Positions 49,582-58,182 of a stretch of DNA of 64,000 nucleotides are shown here, piece after piece. The notes below the pieces were generated by a model. It ran no database searches and was not told the DNA's origin. It saw nothing but the letters and a program-made list of their open reading frames with translations. The stretch spans positions 62,001 through 126,000 of the forward strand of contig JACIXR010000008.1 of the NCBI GenBank assembly GCA_014360495.1. The letters run 5' to 3'. The translations under genes were made by a program, and so were the position numbers. Position 1 is the first letter of the stretch, and each line of letters begins with the position of its first letter. The stretch comes from a bacterium. Its GTDB lineage: Bacteria > Armatimonadota > JACIXR01.

Positions 49582-52457
49582 TCCTTTTTGTATTGAAGAT
49601 AAAGGTCGGCGAGCTCATCGGGGCGAACGAAGATGAAGTTCTGGCTCTCCAATCTCTCCTTTATCTCCTTTAGCATTCCCAAATCATAGCCCCAATTCCA
49701 TATGAATACATTTACGAAGCAGGGCGATTCCTTTCCCTCAGCTGTTTGCAAAACTTGGTTCACTATGAAATTTATAGCCTCCTCCCTACCCGTTGGACCC
49801 CAATTGGTTAAAGCGTGGAAAACGGGGACATCGTCAATGAGATAATTAGCCTTCTCATAAGTCATATCACCTCGCCTGCTGTAATCGGGAAACATGGGGA
49901 CCTTAAGAGTCCTCGCATATTTTTCTATCAGTTCTCTCCTCGCCATTCCCATGGTCCAGCATCCCTGCAAGCCCAATCTTTGAATATATTTTTTCGTTAG
50001 GCTAAGGAAATCGGAGAGCACGGCGGAAGGGTTATCGTAGCGCGATGCATATTCATCTGGATACATATAGCCTATCCCGGATACCGCGCATAGGAAGCAA
50101 TCAAGAGGGGAGGCGCTCTCCAAATAATATAAGGCTATCCCGGGAATGAATTCTGTAGCCGTGGGACCGAGGGTCCAGCCCAAAGGCATCGTTCCTCTCT
50201 CTTCTCTATCCCAGCCGGGCGGTTGAAAACCTCCCCACCAGCAGGTTATATTGTCTCCATCCGAGATGACAAATGTGGCATAATTCTTGCTTTTGTCGAG
50301 CTTTAGGGAACGAGGTGGCTTTGGCTTGGGAAATTCCTTAACCTTTATACCGCTGTGGAAGGATAAATTTGTGAAGGTGCTCGCCACCGTGAACTTAGCA
50401 AATTGGCTTCCAAGGGAAACACCCGGACCTTCCTGAATGCCAACTCCTTCTCCCGCCCAGGGGAATCCAAGGACCGGAATGTTAACGGGAAGTTGGGCAT
50501 AGGCTTTTTCTATCGCCAACTTCTCCCTAACTGGGTCGCAATCGGGTCGAGCGCCATCAACCCATCCCGTAATCCAGAAGGTGAAGACCTTGAAAGCAAC
50601 TACATAATCCCAGACAATCCCCGCGAGAGGATATACGAAAGCGACAACCCTTTTATCCATTTTGGGGAGGAGATTCGCCACCGCCCATTCGTAGGATTCA
50701 TAAGTTGTCTTCCAACGACCTCGCAGGTCTTCTTTGATGGTTAGATTCAATCGCTTAGCGGTTTTTTCGTCAGCGGCGATTAAATTTTTGAGTGAGGCAA
50801 TCATCATCGCTATGTGAACGCCCGAATATAAATTCTCGTCATAGATGACGCATCCCTTATAATCGCTCTGAAAAATGGCGAAAGCTTGCCAAGGGTCAGC
50901 CAATTTAATCGCCCTTTTTATCAACCCTCTTTTCAGATACCAATCCAACCAGAAGCTATCCCTATCGTTCATAATGAGATAGAGACGAGGCTTCCTCCGA
51001 TTAGCCAAGCCCTGAAGGGATAGAAACGCAAACTGTTCAGATAAGCGCTGATTCGTTATGTCAGCAACATAAACTTCGTCTGGAGCTTCTTTAGGTTTTG
51101 GAACGAACTCTTTCTCCCTTTGGGATAGATAAATGGGTTTGAGACCTTGGATAGGGGAGGGTGGATTGAAGGATTTGCGAGTATATTCGGCAATCTTCAA
51201 GAATTTATCCTTCCCTAAAAGCCCTTTTTCCTTGAGAATGTAGGCAGAGCCTTGGGTTATTATAGATTGGGCGAGCTGAACATTCATAATATCAAAGGTG
51301 GAGAACAGCTGGGTTCCCGCCCACATATCAATAGCTCCCTTGAATTGAGGGCAGTTGTGATATATAAAGGCGGAAACATATCCCTCCATTTTCCCATCTC
51401 TATAAAGGGCTATAACTCCCCTTACTACATCCTCGCTTGGAAGGCTTCTTTCATCAAGCAGTTGGTACCAGCCAGAGCGTTCTTTCAGAGGGAGAAAATC
51501 AAGTTGAAGACCGCTCTGGGGAAGATATTTCAGCTGGAAGTTTCCGCTTCTGGGAGGTTCAAAGAAGCTACCTGTGCCCACAAAGTCGTGGGTGAGGTAC
51601 TCTAAGCCGTGTCCTAAATCCACGAAGACATTGCCGGGTTCCTCAAAGGAGGGATTGGAAAGGAGATTTGCGCCATGCCCTTCCCTTGTCAATTCAATAT
51701 CGTCTAAAATCACGATGCTTCCTTCTTCCCTCAATTGAGGGGAGACATCCACTTCCGTTGTGCCGGAAGGCGCAGTCAGGGTCTTCTCTATCTTCGTCCA
51801 ATCCATTGCGCTTTGGGGAATTGCTGGTCCATCTTGACCGATGAAACGCCCGTTTGAGAAAAATCGTATGAAGAGCCTGTCTTCTCCTCCCGCGAGATTA
51901 TTGGATTTGACCCAAGCGGAAACAGTGAATTTTTCCCCTTCCTTAGCTGGAATTTTCTCGGACCATATGCCAATCCAGTCTTTGCCTTTTTTCTCTATCC
52001 TTACTGCCCATCTGCCAGTCCTCGCATCCTCTAAGAGGCTGACCCTCCTATCACCTTGAGCTATGGGGACATTTGCTTGCCAATGAGCGGGGAAGGCAAG
52101 GCAGGGATGACAGAATGGAACGCCGGTCGCGATTATTGAACCGCCATCACGATGAAACCTTATTATGTTTTCAACCGCTTGGAGGGGGAATGTATTTCCG
52201 TAAATATGGATGAGGATGGCATACTTTTGAGCGTTGAATTTCTCAGGATTGGACAAATCTTTAACACTTAAGAGCTCAACCTCTAAGCCTGCATCTCTCA
52301 TAAATTGGGCTAAGGTATTGGGTTTAAGGGACCAGGATACGATATAATAGGGGAAGCCAGGCTGATAGAAAATGGCGATCTTTTTCTCTTGGGCTAAAAG
52401 AGGAAGGGAGAGGCAAAGAAGAAAAATCAAGGATATTAATTTCTTCAAAGGATTCAC
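49578..52457 (-). CDS. Secreted GxGYxYP-domain protein with carbohydrate-binding module
   Basis: A 959-residue protein with a signal peptide (1-22, LPLLAQEKK). Residues 24-110 resemble a ThuA/GATase-like alpha/beta domain (IAIFYQPGFPYYIVSW). About 130-265 is a CBM4/9-like jelly-roll ending DDIELTREG. The C-terminal half contains the name-giving motif GIGYMYPDEYASRY and FVISDGDNITCWWGG, both typical of the GxGYxYP putative glycoside hydrolase family. Its enzymatic activity has not been shown to my knowledge. AGGAGG precedes ATG 52457. It is converging on the ABC permease and likely its own transcript. Confidence 0.85.
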   Translation of the reverse strand: MNPLKKLISLIFLLCLSLPLLAQEKKIAIFYQPGFPYYIVSWSLKPNTLAQFMRDAGLEVELLSVKDLSNPEKFNAQKYAILIHIYGNTFPLQAVENIIRFHRDGGSIIATGVPFCHPCLAFPAHWQANVPIAQGDRRVSLLEDARTGRWAVRIEKKGKDWIGIWSEKIPAKEGEKFTVSAWVKSNNLAGGEDRLFIRFFSNGRFIGQDGPAIPQSAMDWTKIEKTLTAPSGTTEVDVSPQLREEGSIVILDDIELTREGHGANLLSNPSFEEPGNVFVDLGHGLEYLTHDFVGTGSFFEPPRSGNFQLKYLPQSGLQLDFLPLKERSGWYQLLDERSLPSEDVVRGVIALYRDGKMEGYVSAFIYHNCPQFKGAIDMWAGTQLFSTFDIMNVQLAQSIITQGSAYILKEKGLLGKDKFLKIAEYTRKSFNPPSPIQGLKPIYLSQREKEFVPKPKEAPDEVYVADITNQRLSEQFAFLSLQGLANRRKPRLYLIMNDRDSFWLDWYLKRGLIKRAIKLADPWQAFAIFQSDYKGCVIYDENLYSGVHIAMMIASLKNLIAADEKTAKRLNLTIKEDLRGRWKTTYESYEWAVANLLPKMDKRVVAFVYPLAGIVWDYVVAFKVFTFWITGWVDGARPDCDPVREKLAIEKAYAQLPVNIPVLGFPWAGEGVGIQEGPGVSLGSQFAKFTVASTFTNLSFHSGIKVKEFPKPKPPRSLKLDKSKNYATFVISDGDNITCWWGGFQPPGWDREERGTMPLGWTLGPTATEFIPGIALYYLESASPLDCFLCAVSGIGYMYPDEYASRYDNPSAVLSDFLSLTKKYIQRLGLQGCWTMGMARRELIEKYARTLKVPMFPDYSRRGDMTYEKANYLIDDVPVFHALTNWGPTGREEAINFIVNQVLQTAEGKESPCFVNVFIWNWGYDLGMLKEIKERLESQNFIFVRPDELADLYLQYKKD

Positions 52458-52651
52458 CTCCTAAATTGTTCGGATATGATTAAATATAAAAGACCAAAAA
52501 TCAATGTGCAATGCGTTTTTCTTTTTAGGTGGTAGCAGAGAATGTCGTCGGAAGAAATATTCAGGCAGACTCAATATGGCACATCCTTGGGCATATGTTT
52601 ATCAAAATCTGAAACGCTACCGAGAATTTTGGTGCTTCGCTGGCTTTATAC
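52458..52651. other. Intergenic region, nothing recognised
   Basis: This 194-bp gap lies between the SagB-like gene stop and the GxGYxYP start, both on the minus strand. It should hold the GxGYxYP promoter. AT-rich stretches occur at 52485-52500, but no -35/-10 pair with good spacing was found, and no gene or repeat. Confidence 0.4.
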
Positions 52652-53347
52652 TCAGCGAGGATGTCCAACTGGTATTAGATATACAACTTCGCCTTCAGGT
52701 ATTCCCGTTATCTCCTTTACTCTTTCGGGGTTGAATGCGCCTATCGGCACGGAACCCAATTCCAAGGCAACAGCTTGAAGGTGGATATTTTGGGCGATGT
52801 GTCCTCCTTCCAAATGAACGAATAACTTAGCCCTTTCCCCATATCTTGCCGTGCGCTCATAGATAGCGGAAAGGATGAAGACCGCTCCCGCATCCCTAAC
52901 AGAAGCCTGTCCCATTGCTGAGGCGGTTAAATCTTCTCTTATATTTCCCTCTTTTATCTTCTCCAGCTTGTGTCCTCTCGGTATGTAATGGAAAACGCCT
53001 TCGTTGGTTACTACATAGACCTCATAGGGATAGGTAGCGCCAGCCGACGGAGCGCTTCTCAACCCCCTTTGTGGCTCCGTTATTCCTTGTGCTGCCCAGA
53101 GGAGCTGGGAAATCTCCTCCAAAGTTAGAGGGGTAGGGGAGTATGACCTTATGGACCTTCTCTTTGAGATAGCTTCCTCAAGAGACATATCTCCCTTCAA
53201 ACGAGGGGGCGGGAGATTTACGCTCTCGCCTACCTTGAGGGATGCAAGAGTAGTATTCCCTGTCTTTTGGTCCTGATTCTGGGCGAGACAATAGATGACA
53301 AAACCTAAAACCAGCAATAATCCAAGAAGCAAAGCTTCCTTTTTCAT
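52652..53347 (-). CDS. SagB/ThcOx-type nitroreductase, exported
   Basis: A 231-residue FMN-dependent nitroreductase-fold protein. An N-terminal hydrophobic segment (5-22) followed by AQNQDQ points to export or anchoring. The core begins ISKRRSIRSYSPTPLTLEEI (FMN-phosphate-binding Arg pair). RSAPSAGATYPYEVYVV is the SagB-type signature, and HIAQNIHLQAVALELGSVPI closes the site. Family members oxidise azolines in peptide natural products, but lone copies outside such clusters are common and uncharacterised. It ends the tldD-to-nfi run and starts 20 bp after nfi. Confidence 0.87.
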   Translation of the reverse strand: MKKEALLLGLLLVLGFVIYCLAQNQDQKTGNTTLASLKVGESVNLPPPRLKGDMSLEEAISKRRSIRSYSPTPLTLEEISQLLWAAQGITEPQRGLRSAPSAGATYPYEVYVVTNEGVFHYIPRGHKLEKIKEGNIREDLTASAMGQASVRDAGAVFILSAIYERTARYGERAKLFVHLEGGHIAQNIHLQAVALELGSVPIGAFNPERVKEITGIPEGEVVYLIPVGHPR

Positions 53348-53367
53348 TGTGACACCTCCTCTTTTTA

Positions 53368-54081
53368 TTAAAGGAAGAGTTTTCTTTGTCCGCCCTTTAT
53401 GCTCTCCGCCGCCAAGTTGTGGGCGAGAAGGAGAGGAGTGGGGAGCCGTTGATTTTCCTTTATCGTAGCTTTAACGATTTCAAGCGATGTTTCAAGGTCT
53501 ATTTTATGTCCTGGCGAGATGAATATGGGCGGTTTTCCCTCCGCGCTTCTCAAGGCAATTGCAACTGTATCCTTTCCATCCGATAGGTAAGCTATTCCGC
53601 CCTTTTCCTTGGGAATAGGTGGAAGAGGCGGATAACCCTGCCTTGTTCCCAACAGCCAAGATTTAGCTACTCCAATGGAGGGTCTATCATAGAGGAGTCC
53701 TACATGGCAGGCGATGCCGAAGCGACGAGGATGGGCTATTCCTTGTCCATCAAGGAGGAGGATATCGGGTTCTGTTCTCAGTTTTTTCGCACATTCTATT
53801 ATGGGTGGCGCTTCCCGAAAAGCTAAGAGCCCAGGGATGTAGGGAAAACTCGTCTTTACGATGGCTATCTCCTGCTCCAACACCTCCAATTGAGGGAAGC
53901 TCATAACCACGATTGCGGCGAGAGAATTGTCCTCAAAAAAGTGAACATCTACCCCAGCTATGGTTTTTACATCTTCTATTTGGAAGGATGGTGTGAGGCT
54001 CAGGCGTTTGAGGAGCCTCTTCTGTATCTCTATTGCCTCTTCTCTGCTTACATCCCATCTATGGAGTTCCAATGCCTTCAT
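53368..54081 (-). CDS. nfi: Endonuclease V
   Basis: A 237-residue deoxyinosine-specific repair nuclease. The catalytic Asp lies in TIAGVDVHF, the strand-separating wedge in SFPYIPGLLAFREAPPI with the catalytic Glu, and the third metal residue in LLLDGQGIAHPRRFGIACHVG. SIGVAKSWLLG is also conserved. It cuts the second bond 3' of inosine in DNA. It follows the Gfo/Idh gene with one base between them. Confidence 0.96.
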   Translation of the reverse strand: MKALELHRWDVSREEAIEIQKRLLKRLSLTPSFQIEDVKTIAGVDVHFFEDNSLAAIVVMSFPQLEVLEQEIAIVKTSFPYIPGLLAFREAPPIIECAKKLRTEPDILLLDGQGIAHPRRFGIACHVGLLYDRPSIGVAKSWLLGTRQGYPPLPPIPKEKGGIAYLSDGKDTVAIALRSAEGKPPIFISPGHKIDLETSLEIVKATIKENQRLPTPLLLAHNLAAESIKGGQRKLFL

Positions 54082-54082
54082 C

Positions 54083-55066
54083 TCATAGATAATTCGCTAT
54101 TTCAACGCTTTTACCAGATTTGATTGAATCAAGGGAGGCAAAGACCATTGCCAGGCTCCTCAGGTTATCAAAGCCGTGGCACTCCGGTTCCCTGCCTTCC
54201 TCAATAGCTTTACGGAATTCCTCAAGCACTAAATCCCTTCCCTCTAAAGGAATACGCAAGGTCTCAACTGGAGTGATGCTATCTCCCTCGGCTTTGAAGA
54301 TTCCCATTTCGCTCCATAGAATGGCAGTATCCTTTCCCTGAATTCTCCATACTCCGTCCCAAGGTGTTTCTGCCCCGCTACTCACCCAGGAACCGAAGTA
54401 GCCCGCTTTGATTGATTTATCCATCTCTATGAAGGCGAATAGGCAGGGGTCGCCCTCAAACCATGACCAATCCGGACGCCAGGAAAATGCGGTTATGCGA
54501 ACTGGGTCTGAAGCGGTGATATAGCGAAGGAGGTCAAAATGATGGATGGACATATCTATCAGGAGTGGATAGGGCATCTTATCCCTAAAGCCACCGAAGT
54601 GGGGAGCTTTGTGGAACGATATTTGGACATAGCTTAAGCCCTCTAATCCCTCAACCACTTTCCTCAGCGTTCTCGCCATACTGCTGAAACGATAGTTCTG
54701 GCTTACCATCAAAATTTTGCCCTGCTTCCTTGCTAATTCCGCCATATATTTCGCATCAACCATATTGTCGGACAGTGGTTTTTCGGAGAGAACATGCAAA
54801 CCCCCTTTGAGAGCGATTTCGGCAAGCTCTTTGTGCGTAGCGGGTGGTGTGACGATTAGAAGTGCATCTGCGGGCTTCTTCTCTATTGCCTCCGATAGAT
54901 TTGTGAACCCCATATCCTTCGGAAGCCCTCTTTCCGAAAGGGCTTTATTTAGGATTTCCTCGTTGATATCAACTAAGGCAGTTAGCTTAACATTAGGGTT
55001 TCGCAGGACGATATCAGTCCAGGACCAGCCGAAACCGCCTGCACCAGCTTGTATTAGCTTAATCAT
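54083..55066 (-). CDS. Gfo/Idh/MocA family oxidoreductase
   Basis: A 327-residue NAD(P)-dependent dehydrogenase. The nucleotide motif reads QAGAGGFGWSWTDIVL, followed by LIVTPPATHKELA and the catalytic Lys in HVLSEKPLSDNM. The later DMSIHHFDLLRYI carries the conserved catalytic His. It overlaps the class II aldolase by one base. Together they could process a sugar alcohol or an unusual phosphorylated sugar. It is not closely similar to the other Gfo/Idh protein at 41188. Confidence 0.92.
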   Translation of the reverse strand: MIKLIQAGAGGFGWSWTDIVLRNPNVKLTALVDINEEILNKALSERGLPKDMGFTNLSEAIEKKPADALLIVTPPATHKELAEIALKGGLHVLSEKPLSDNMVDAKYMAELARKQGKILMVSQNYRFSSMARTLRKVVEGLEGLSYVQISFHKAPHFGGFRDKMPYPLLIDMSIHHFDLLRYITASDPVRITAFSWRPDWSWFEGDPCLFAFIEMDKSIKAGYFGSWVSSGAETPWDGVWRIQGKDTAILWSEMGIFKAEGDSITPVETLRIPLEGRDLVLEEFRKAIEEGREPECHGFDNLRSLAMVFASLDSIKSGKSVEIANYL

Positions 55067-56067
55067 TAGGAGCTCCCTCCTTTTAAGACATCAGCGACTA
55101 TTTTTGCTATTCTCTTTGCCAATTCTTCATCTGTGAAGGAAGGCAAAGCGCTTGCATCCCTAGCGTGGGTGCAAGCTTGGCAATTCCTGCAAAGATGGCT
55201 GGGAGTGGAGCACTTTCCTGTTGAGCCAAATATATCCATATAGTACTCTACCGCTTCTCTTACCCCTTCCTTGCAAGCTGACATAATATCGGGATAGGTT
55301 ACGGAATCTCCGTCTCTGTTAACTAATGCCCTGATTCTCTCGGTTGCCAGCCTCTGCATATCGTAATAAATGTTTATCTTTCTCACACCTAATTCAATCG
55401 CTCTTTTTACATCCTCTGGTGGGATGCCGGAGCCACCGTGGAGGACAAGGGGGACATTAGTAAGCTCTTTGATTTTCTTCAATCTTTCAAAGTCAAGTTT
55501 GGGTTTCCCCTTATATTTTCCGTGAACCGTGCCAATAGCCACGGCGAGGGCGTCGCAGTTTGTCCTTCTGACGAACTCGGCAGCTTGTAGTGGGTCTGTA
55601 AGGAGTTCAGGAGGTGGAGCTTCACCTCCCTCAGCCTTCCCGTAGCCTCCGCCCACTGCTCCCAGCTCTGCCTCAACTGAGACACCAACGGAGTGGGCGA
55701 AATCAACAATTCTTTTTGTCATCTCCACATTTTCCTCAAAGGGAAGGTCGGAGCCATCAAACATAACAGATGTGAATCCGCATTTAATTGCTCTCATTAT
55801 CGCATCTATTGATTTCCCGTGGTCTAAATGAACCGCAACGGGAACGGGGAGCTCCTTAGCTGCTTGATGAATTGCTGGCGCAAGGGCTTCCATATCAACA
55901 AAATCAAAATGCACCTGCGCCACGCATAATGAAAGAGGAGAAAGCTTTCTCTTGGCAGCTTCCGCTACTGCCTTTACCCATTCCAGGTTAACGAGAACAA
56001 ATCCTCCCACAGCATATCTTCTCTCTTCCGCATCTTTTAGTAATTCGCTGAGGTTAACTAAGCTCAT
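55066..56067 (-). CDS. Class II fructose-bisphosphate/ketose-bisphosphate aldolase with a Cys cluster
   Basis: A 333-residue zinc aldolase starting at ATG 56067, preceded by GGAGG; longer starts overlap the trkA-like gene. VAVHLDHGKSIDAIMRA, SVMFDGSDLPFEENV, VEAELG, LVLHGGSGIPPEDVKRAI and KINIYYDMQ are the metal and phosphate sites. The C-terminus has an unusual cysteine cluster, GKCSTPSHLCRNCQACTHA (about residues 290-308), not part of standard aldolases. It could bind zinc or an iron-sulfur cluster. Substrate may be fructose-, tagatose- or another ketose-bisphosphate. It overlaps the trkA-like gene by 14 bp. Confidence 0.88.
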   Translation of the reverse strand: MSLVNLSELLKDAEERRYAVGGFVLVNLEWVKAVAEAAKRKLSPLSLCVAQVHFDFVDMEALAPAIHQAAKELPVPVAVHLDHGKSIDAIMRAIKCGFTSVMFDGSDLPFEENVEMTKRIVDFAHSVGVSVEAELGAVGGGYGKAEGGEAPPPELLTDPLQAAEFVRRTNCDALAVAIGTVHGKYKGKPKLDFERLKKIKELTNVPLVLHGGSGIPPEDVKRAIELGVRKINIYYDMQRLATERIRALVNRDGDSVTYPDIMSACKEGVREAVEYYMDIFGSTGKCSTPSHLCRNCQACTHARDASALPSFTDEELAKRIAKIVADVLKGGSS

Positions 56068-56749
56068 TCTCTTGTCCTCCTTCCTTGGGAGCGAGTATTT
56101 CTCTAAGAGCTTCAACCTGCTCGCTCGCGATTAAACCGATAATTGAATCACCAGCTTCTAAAATAGTTCCTCCAGAAGGTATTATTATGTCTTTGTTTCT
56201 CAATATGGAGATAAGCAAACAGTTTGGAGGGAAGCTTATGTCTTTCACGCTCTTACCAACAACAGGAGAATCCTTGCTCACCACTACCTGAACTATCTCA
56301 TATCCTCCCTCCTTAAGGAAAGCAAGGAAGTGGATTTTATCGGTTACTATTTCCTGTCTTATGAGGTCGTAGATTATGCGGGTTCCACAGATTGTTTCAT
56401 CTACGCCGAGTAGCTTCATAATCTCTTCGTTCTGTGGCATATTAACCCTTGCGATGACGCGGGGTACATTGAACCTCCTCTTAGCCATCTGACAAATGGT
56501 GAGGTTATCCTCGTCGTGCCCTGTCACAGCAACGACAACATCCGCCCGGGAGCACCCCAATTCTTGAAGGACGCGCATCTCGCAGCCGTCTCCCCAGTAA
56601 ACGGCTTCTCCCAGAACCCTTTCCAAAAAAGCCCAACGCTGCTTATCTTTCTCTACAAGGATGACTTCATATCCATCTCTTAGCAGAATCTTAGCGAGAT
56701 TAAACCCGACCTTTCCTCCGCCAACTATTATCACATACATTTCATTCAC
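56054..56749 (-). CDS. TrkA-like potassium-channel regulatory protein (RCK N + C)
   Basis: A 231-residue cytoplasmic regulator. The Rossmann RCK-N domain opens YVIIVGGGKVGFNLAKILL and includes VAVTGHDEDNLTICQMAK. From about 150 an RCK-C domain follows (DSPVVGKSVKDI, IPSGGTILEAGDSIIGL). These proteins sense NAD(H)/ATP or c-di-AMP and gate Trk/Ktr potassium transporters. The membrane subunit is not in the window. It overlaps the smaller RCK-N gene by 8 bp. Confidence 0.92.
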   Translation of the reverse strand: MNEMYVIIVGGGKVGFNLAKILLRDGYEVILVEKDKQRWAFLERVLGEAVYWGDGCEMRVLQELGCSRADVVVAVTGHDEDNLTICQMAKRRFNVPRVIARVNMPQNEEIMKLLGVDETICGTRIIYDLIRQEIVTDKIHFLAFLKEGGYEIVQVVVSKDSPVVGKSVKDISFPPNCLLISILRNKDIIIPSGGTILEAGDSIIGLIASEQVEALREILAPKEGGQENELS

Positions 56750-57152
56750 CCTCCGTAAGGATTTTCTCCAATATAATATTTGAAAGAATGGTTGTTTGGC
56801 AAACCGTGGGTATGCCGAGCGAATGGTAAGTCTCTGCCCTGAGCGGGTCGTTTATCCTTGCAAGGATGCGGGGGACCTTGAAGATGTCCCTTGCCATTTG
56901 TGCGACCATGGCATTGGTGTTATCTCCATTTGTAAGAGCGAGGAAGACATCCGCCTCCTCAATTCCCGCCGCTTTAAGAGCTTCTACATCTATGGCTATC
57001 CCGATAATCTTCCTTCCCGGGAAATCTTCCGGCAGACGCCTGAAGGCATCTGGATCCCTATCTATGATGGCAACAGACCATCCTTTTTCCGCTAAAGCTT
57101 GAGCTACAACAGAGCCAACTCTACCGCAACCGACAATTATCGCCTTCTTCAT
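56742..57152 (-). CDS. TrkA-N (RCK-N) domain protein, no C-terminal domain
   Basis: A 136-residue single RCK-N domain opening KAIIVGCGRVGSVVAQALAE, with an acidic strand end VAIIDRDPDAF and the VFLALTNGDNTNAMVAQMA segment. The RCK-C domain is missing, so it probably pairs with the following two-domain protein to form a split regulatory ring. It follows mreB by 10 bp. Gene pairs of this kind occur in several thermophiles and Thermus-like lineages (recall). Confidence 0.9.
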   Translation of the reverse strand: MKKAIIVGCGRVGSVVAQALAEKGWSVAIIDRDPDAFRRLPEDFPGRKIIGIAIDVEALKAAGIEEADVFLALTNGDNTNAMVAQMARDIFKVPRILARINDPLRAETYHSLGIPTVCQTTILSNIILEKILTEGE

Positions 57153-57162
57153 AGCGCATCAA

Positions 57163-58182
57163 TCACTCCTCCTTGATATAGCCTTTTTTACGATATTCTT
57201 TTAAATTCTCCAAAATCCTTCCCGTCCCTAGGGCAACGCAGGAAACGGGGTCCTCAACTAATTTGAAAGGTATGCCTATTGACTCCGATAGATGAGAAGC
57301 AAGCCCTCGCAAGAGGGAACCTCCTCCCGTGAGGGTTATACCTCTTTCCGCGATATCAGCAGCGAGTTCCGGAGGTGTATGCTCCAGAACTTCCTTTATC
57401 TTGTCCTCAATAACTTGCACTACCTCTAAAAGAGCCTCCCTGATTTCGTTTGCGTCAACAGTAATTGTACGAGGTAAGCCTGTAAGCAAATCTCTCCCCC
57501 GTACCTCTATTTGGGGTGGGTCATTCTCGTACTTATCCAAGGAGCCTATCTTTATTTTAATCTCCTCAGCTGAACGTTCGCCAATCATAAGGTTGCTTTT
57601 TCGCCTCAGATATCTTATTATAGCCTCGTCCATATCCAATCCCGCCTGGCGAACAGAAGAGCGCACGACTATCCCCCACAAAGAAACAACACCTATGCTT
57701 GTTGTCCCACCTCCTATATCCACTACCATATTCCCCGTTGGTGTGTCTATGGGGAGTCCTGCTCCCAGTGAGGCGGCTATTATCTCGTCAACCGGATATA
57801 CTTCCCCAGCTCCTGCCTCCTTACAGGCATCTATTACAGCCCTTCTTTCTACGCCCGTGGCGCCAGTGTGAACGCTAATCACGACGCGGGGTTTGAAAAA
57901 GGAACGATATCCTTTAAGCTTCTTGAGGAGGAGATAAAGCATCCTCTGTGTAGTGGTGTAATCTCCTATGACGCCACCCATGACGGGGCGCCCAGCGGTT
58001 ATGTAATCGGGCGTGCGTCCAAGCATTATATAGGCTTCCTCTCCAATAGCTAAGACCTCGCCCGTGATTATATTCTTCGCAACTACTGATGGCTCCCGCA
58101 TTATTATGCCCTTCCCCCTGCAATAAACTATCGTGCTATAGGTGCCGAGGTCTATACCAAACTCCGGTGTTAGACTAAACAT
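57163..58182 (-). CDS. mreB: Rod-shape-determining actin homologue
   Basis: A 339-residue actin-fold ATPase that organises elongasome cell-wall synthesis under the inner membrane. Phosphate-1 loop DLGTYSTIVYCRGKG, connect-1 and phosphate-2 MVVDIGGGTTSIGVVSL, and adenosine motif GITLTGGGSLLRGLASHLSE are intact. Length is standard. mreC, mreD and pbp2 do not follow it; instead it overlaps murA by 13 bp upstream and precedes trkA-like genes. Rod-shaped cells are expected. Confidence 0.95.
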   Translation of the reverse strand: MFSLTPEFGIDLGTYSTIVYCRGKGIIMREPSVVAKNIITGEVLAIGEEAYIMLGRTPDYITAGRPVMGGVIGDYTTTQRMLYLLLKKLKGYRSFFKPRVVISVHTGATGVERRAVIDACKEAGAGEVYPVDEIIAASLGAGLPIDTPTGNMVVDIGGGTTSIGVVSLWGIVVRSSVRQAGLDMDEAIIRYLRRKSNLMIGERSAEEIKIKIGSLDKYENDPPQIEVRGRDLLTGLPRTITVDANEIREALLEVVQVIEDKIKEVLEHTPPELAADIAERGITLTGGGSLLRGLASHLSESIGIPFKLVEDPVSCVALGTGRILENLKEYRKKGYIKEE

